15,109 nt of DNA from Caldifarciminota bacterium. GTDB lineage: Bacteria; Hydrothermota; Tepidihabitantia; SM23-42. The position numbers and the translations under genes are program-made. The notes beneath the pieces are model-generated. The model was not told the DNA's origin, made no database searches, and saw only the letters and a list, made by a program, of their open reading frames with translations. The stretch is taken from assembly GCA_023128195.1 (NCBI GenBank), contig JAGMEL010000026.1, forward strand, positions 1 to 15,109, read 5' to 3'. Of the stretch, positions 14,805 to 15,109 are shown piece after piece (the first letter of the stretch is position 1; every line of letters starts with the position of its first letter).

Positions 14805-15065
14805 ATGTCTGAGACTGGAGCAAATAAAATACTCACAAAAAGATTGCTGGAGGTTTCAAAGAAATGCGGAGCTGATTTGTTCGGCATAGCAGATGCAAAT
14901 GATTTTTCTGATTATAAAGGTAAGCGAAACCCGTTTTTTTATCTTGATACTGCGAAAAGCGTTATTGTCATTGGTTATTACATAAATGACCCCATGTTGG
15001 ATATATGGATCAATCCAGTTAAAGGGAAGCAGGAGTATTATTTCATCGTATTGGAATTTCAATAA
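14805..15065 (+). pseudogene. Truncated epoxyqueuosine reductase-like (QueG family) N-terminus
   Basis: An 86-codon frame reads MSETGANKILTKRLLEVS, then KKCGADLFGIADANDF and AKSVIVIGYYINDPMLDIW, the opening of QueG/archaeal-type iron-sulfur reductases. Family members run on for over 200 residues with two ferredoxin-like CX2CX2CX3C motifs. Here the frame ends after YYFIVLEFQ, exactly where the inverted repeat at 15051-15078 begins. None of the cluster motifs are in view. It may be a genuine pseudogene broken by a palindromic insertion, or a frameshift; the rest of the gene lies beyond the window. No promoter or ribosome site is visible in 14733-14804. Residues 12-25 are the part repeated at 13338-13433. 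Confidence 0.6.
14839..14880. repeat. 42-bp direct repeat, right copy
   Basis: The right copy of the repeat described at 13378-13419. It lies inside the QueG-like gene, in its natural reading frame and family context, so this is probably the parental copy. Confidence 0.85.
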
Positions 15066-15108
15066 ATTAAAATTCCAACAGCACCTTATCCTACGGAATA
15101 AGGTGCTG
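15051..15108. repeat. Paired inverted repeats at the window end
   Basis: TTGGAATTT (15051-15059) pairs with AAATTCCAA (15070-15078). Directly after it CAGCACCTTAT (15079-15089) pairs with ATAAGGTGCTG (15098-15108) around an 8-nt loop. The first palindrome starts where the QueG-like reading frame loses its homology. This may be the edge of a small mobile or palindromic element, or a terminator; the window ends before it can be told. Confidence 0.55.
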
Positions 15109-15109
15109 G

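Noticed and set aside
15079..15108. The terminal hairpin as an integron attC site
   Set aside because: No matching outer core sites or integrase gene are visible, and the hairpin is short and nearly perfect.

Overview
The window is an AT-rich bacterial fragment, most likely from an uncultured member of the FCB group (for example WOR-3/Stahlbacteria, Cloacimonadota or Marinimicrobia-like). This placement is inference. It rests on a secreted beta-helix protein ending in a Por/T9SS-type sorting domain, an OmpA-family envelope protein (diderm cell), and dispersed palindromes built on a TTGTCATTGCGAG core. No rRNA, tRNA or CRISPR array was seen. Promoters are unusually easy to read: at least eight sites fit TTGAC(A/T), a 16-17 nt spacer, then a TATAAT-like -10, and nearly every transcription unit has one.

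Layout. (1) 83-3144: an operon with its own promoter and a closing hairpin. It holds a HemN/HemW-type radical SAM protein, a short exported protein with a START/SRPBCC-like pattern, and a second radical SAM protein with a cysteine-rich tail. (2) 3158-5111: a spacer, then a secreted beta-helix protein, closed by a heptamer tandem repeat and a palindrome. (3) 5210-7239: a 606-residue envelope protein (probable beta-barrel, two beta-sandwich repeats, OmpA peptidoglycan-binding domain) with its own promoter and a strong terminator. (4) 7254-8808: a CrtI/phytoene-desaturase-family FAD enzyme. It converges, with a 2-nt gap, on a minus-strand pair (8811-9860): a metallophosphoesterase and a tiny lysine-rich protein. 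(5) 9973-11448: an AbiEi/AbiEii type IV toxin-antitoxin pair, divergent from that pair. (6) 11449-11911: a non-coding, palindrome-rich spacer. (7) 11912-13318: cysteinyl-tRNA synthetase (cysS). (8) 13338-15109: a COG1373-type ATPase lying between two copies of a 42-bp piece of a QueG-like gene, and then that gene itself, broken off beside palindromes at the window edge.

How the genes fit together. The first operon is the best candidate for an undescribed pathway: two radical SAM enzymes around an exported, possibly lipid-binding protein suggest modification of a lipid or other hydrophobic molecule, but the substrate cannot be read from sequence. The beta-helix and OmpA-family genes are separately promoted cell-surface functions. 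AbiE and the COG1373 ATPase are typical mobile accessory genes. The repeats flanking the ATPase suggest it arrived by an insertion or recombination event. Three genes (the ATPase, cysS and the small basic protein) have promoters so close to their start codons that their mRNAs may be leaderless or nearly so.
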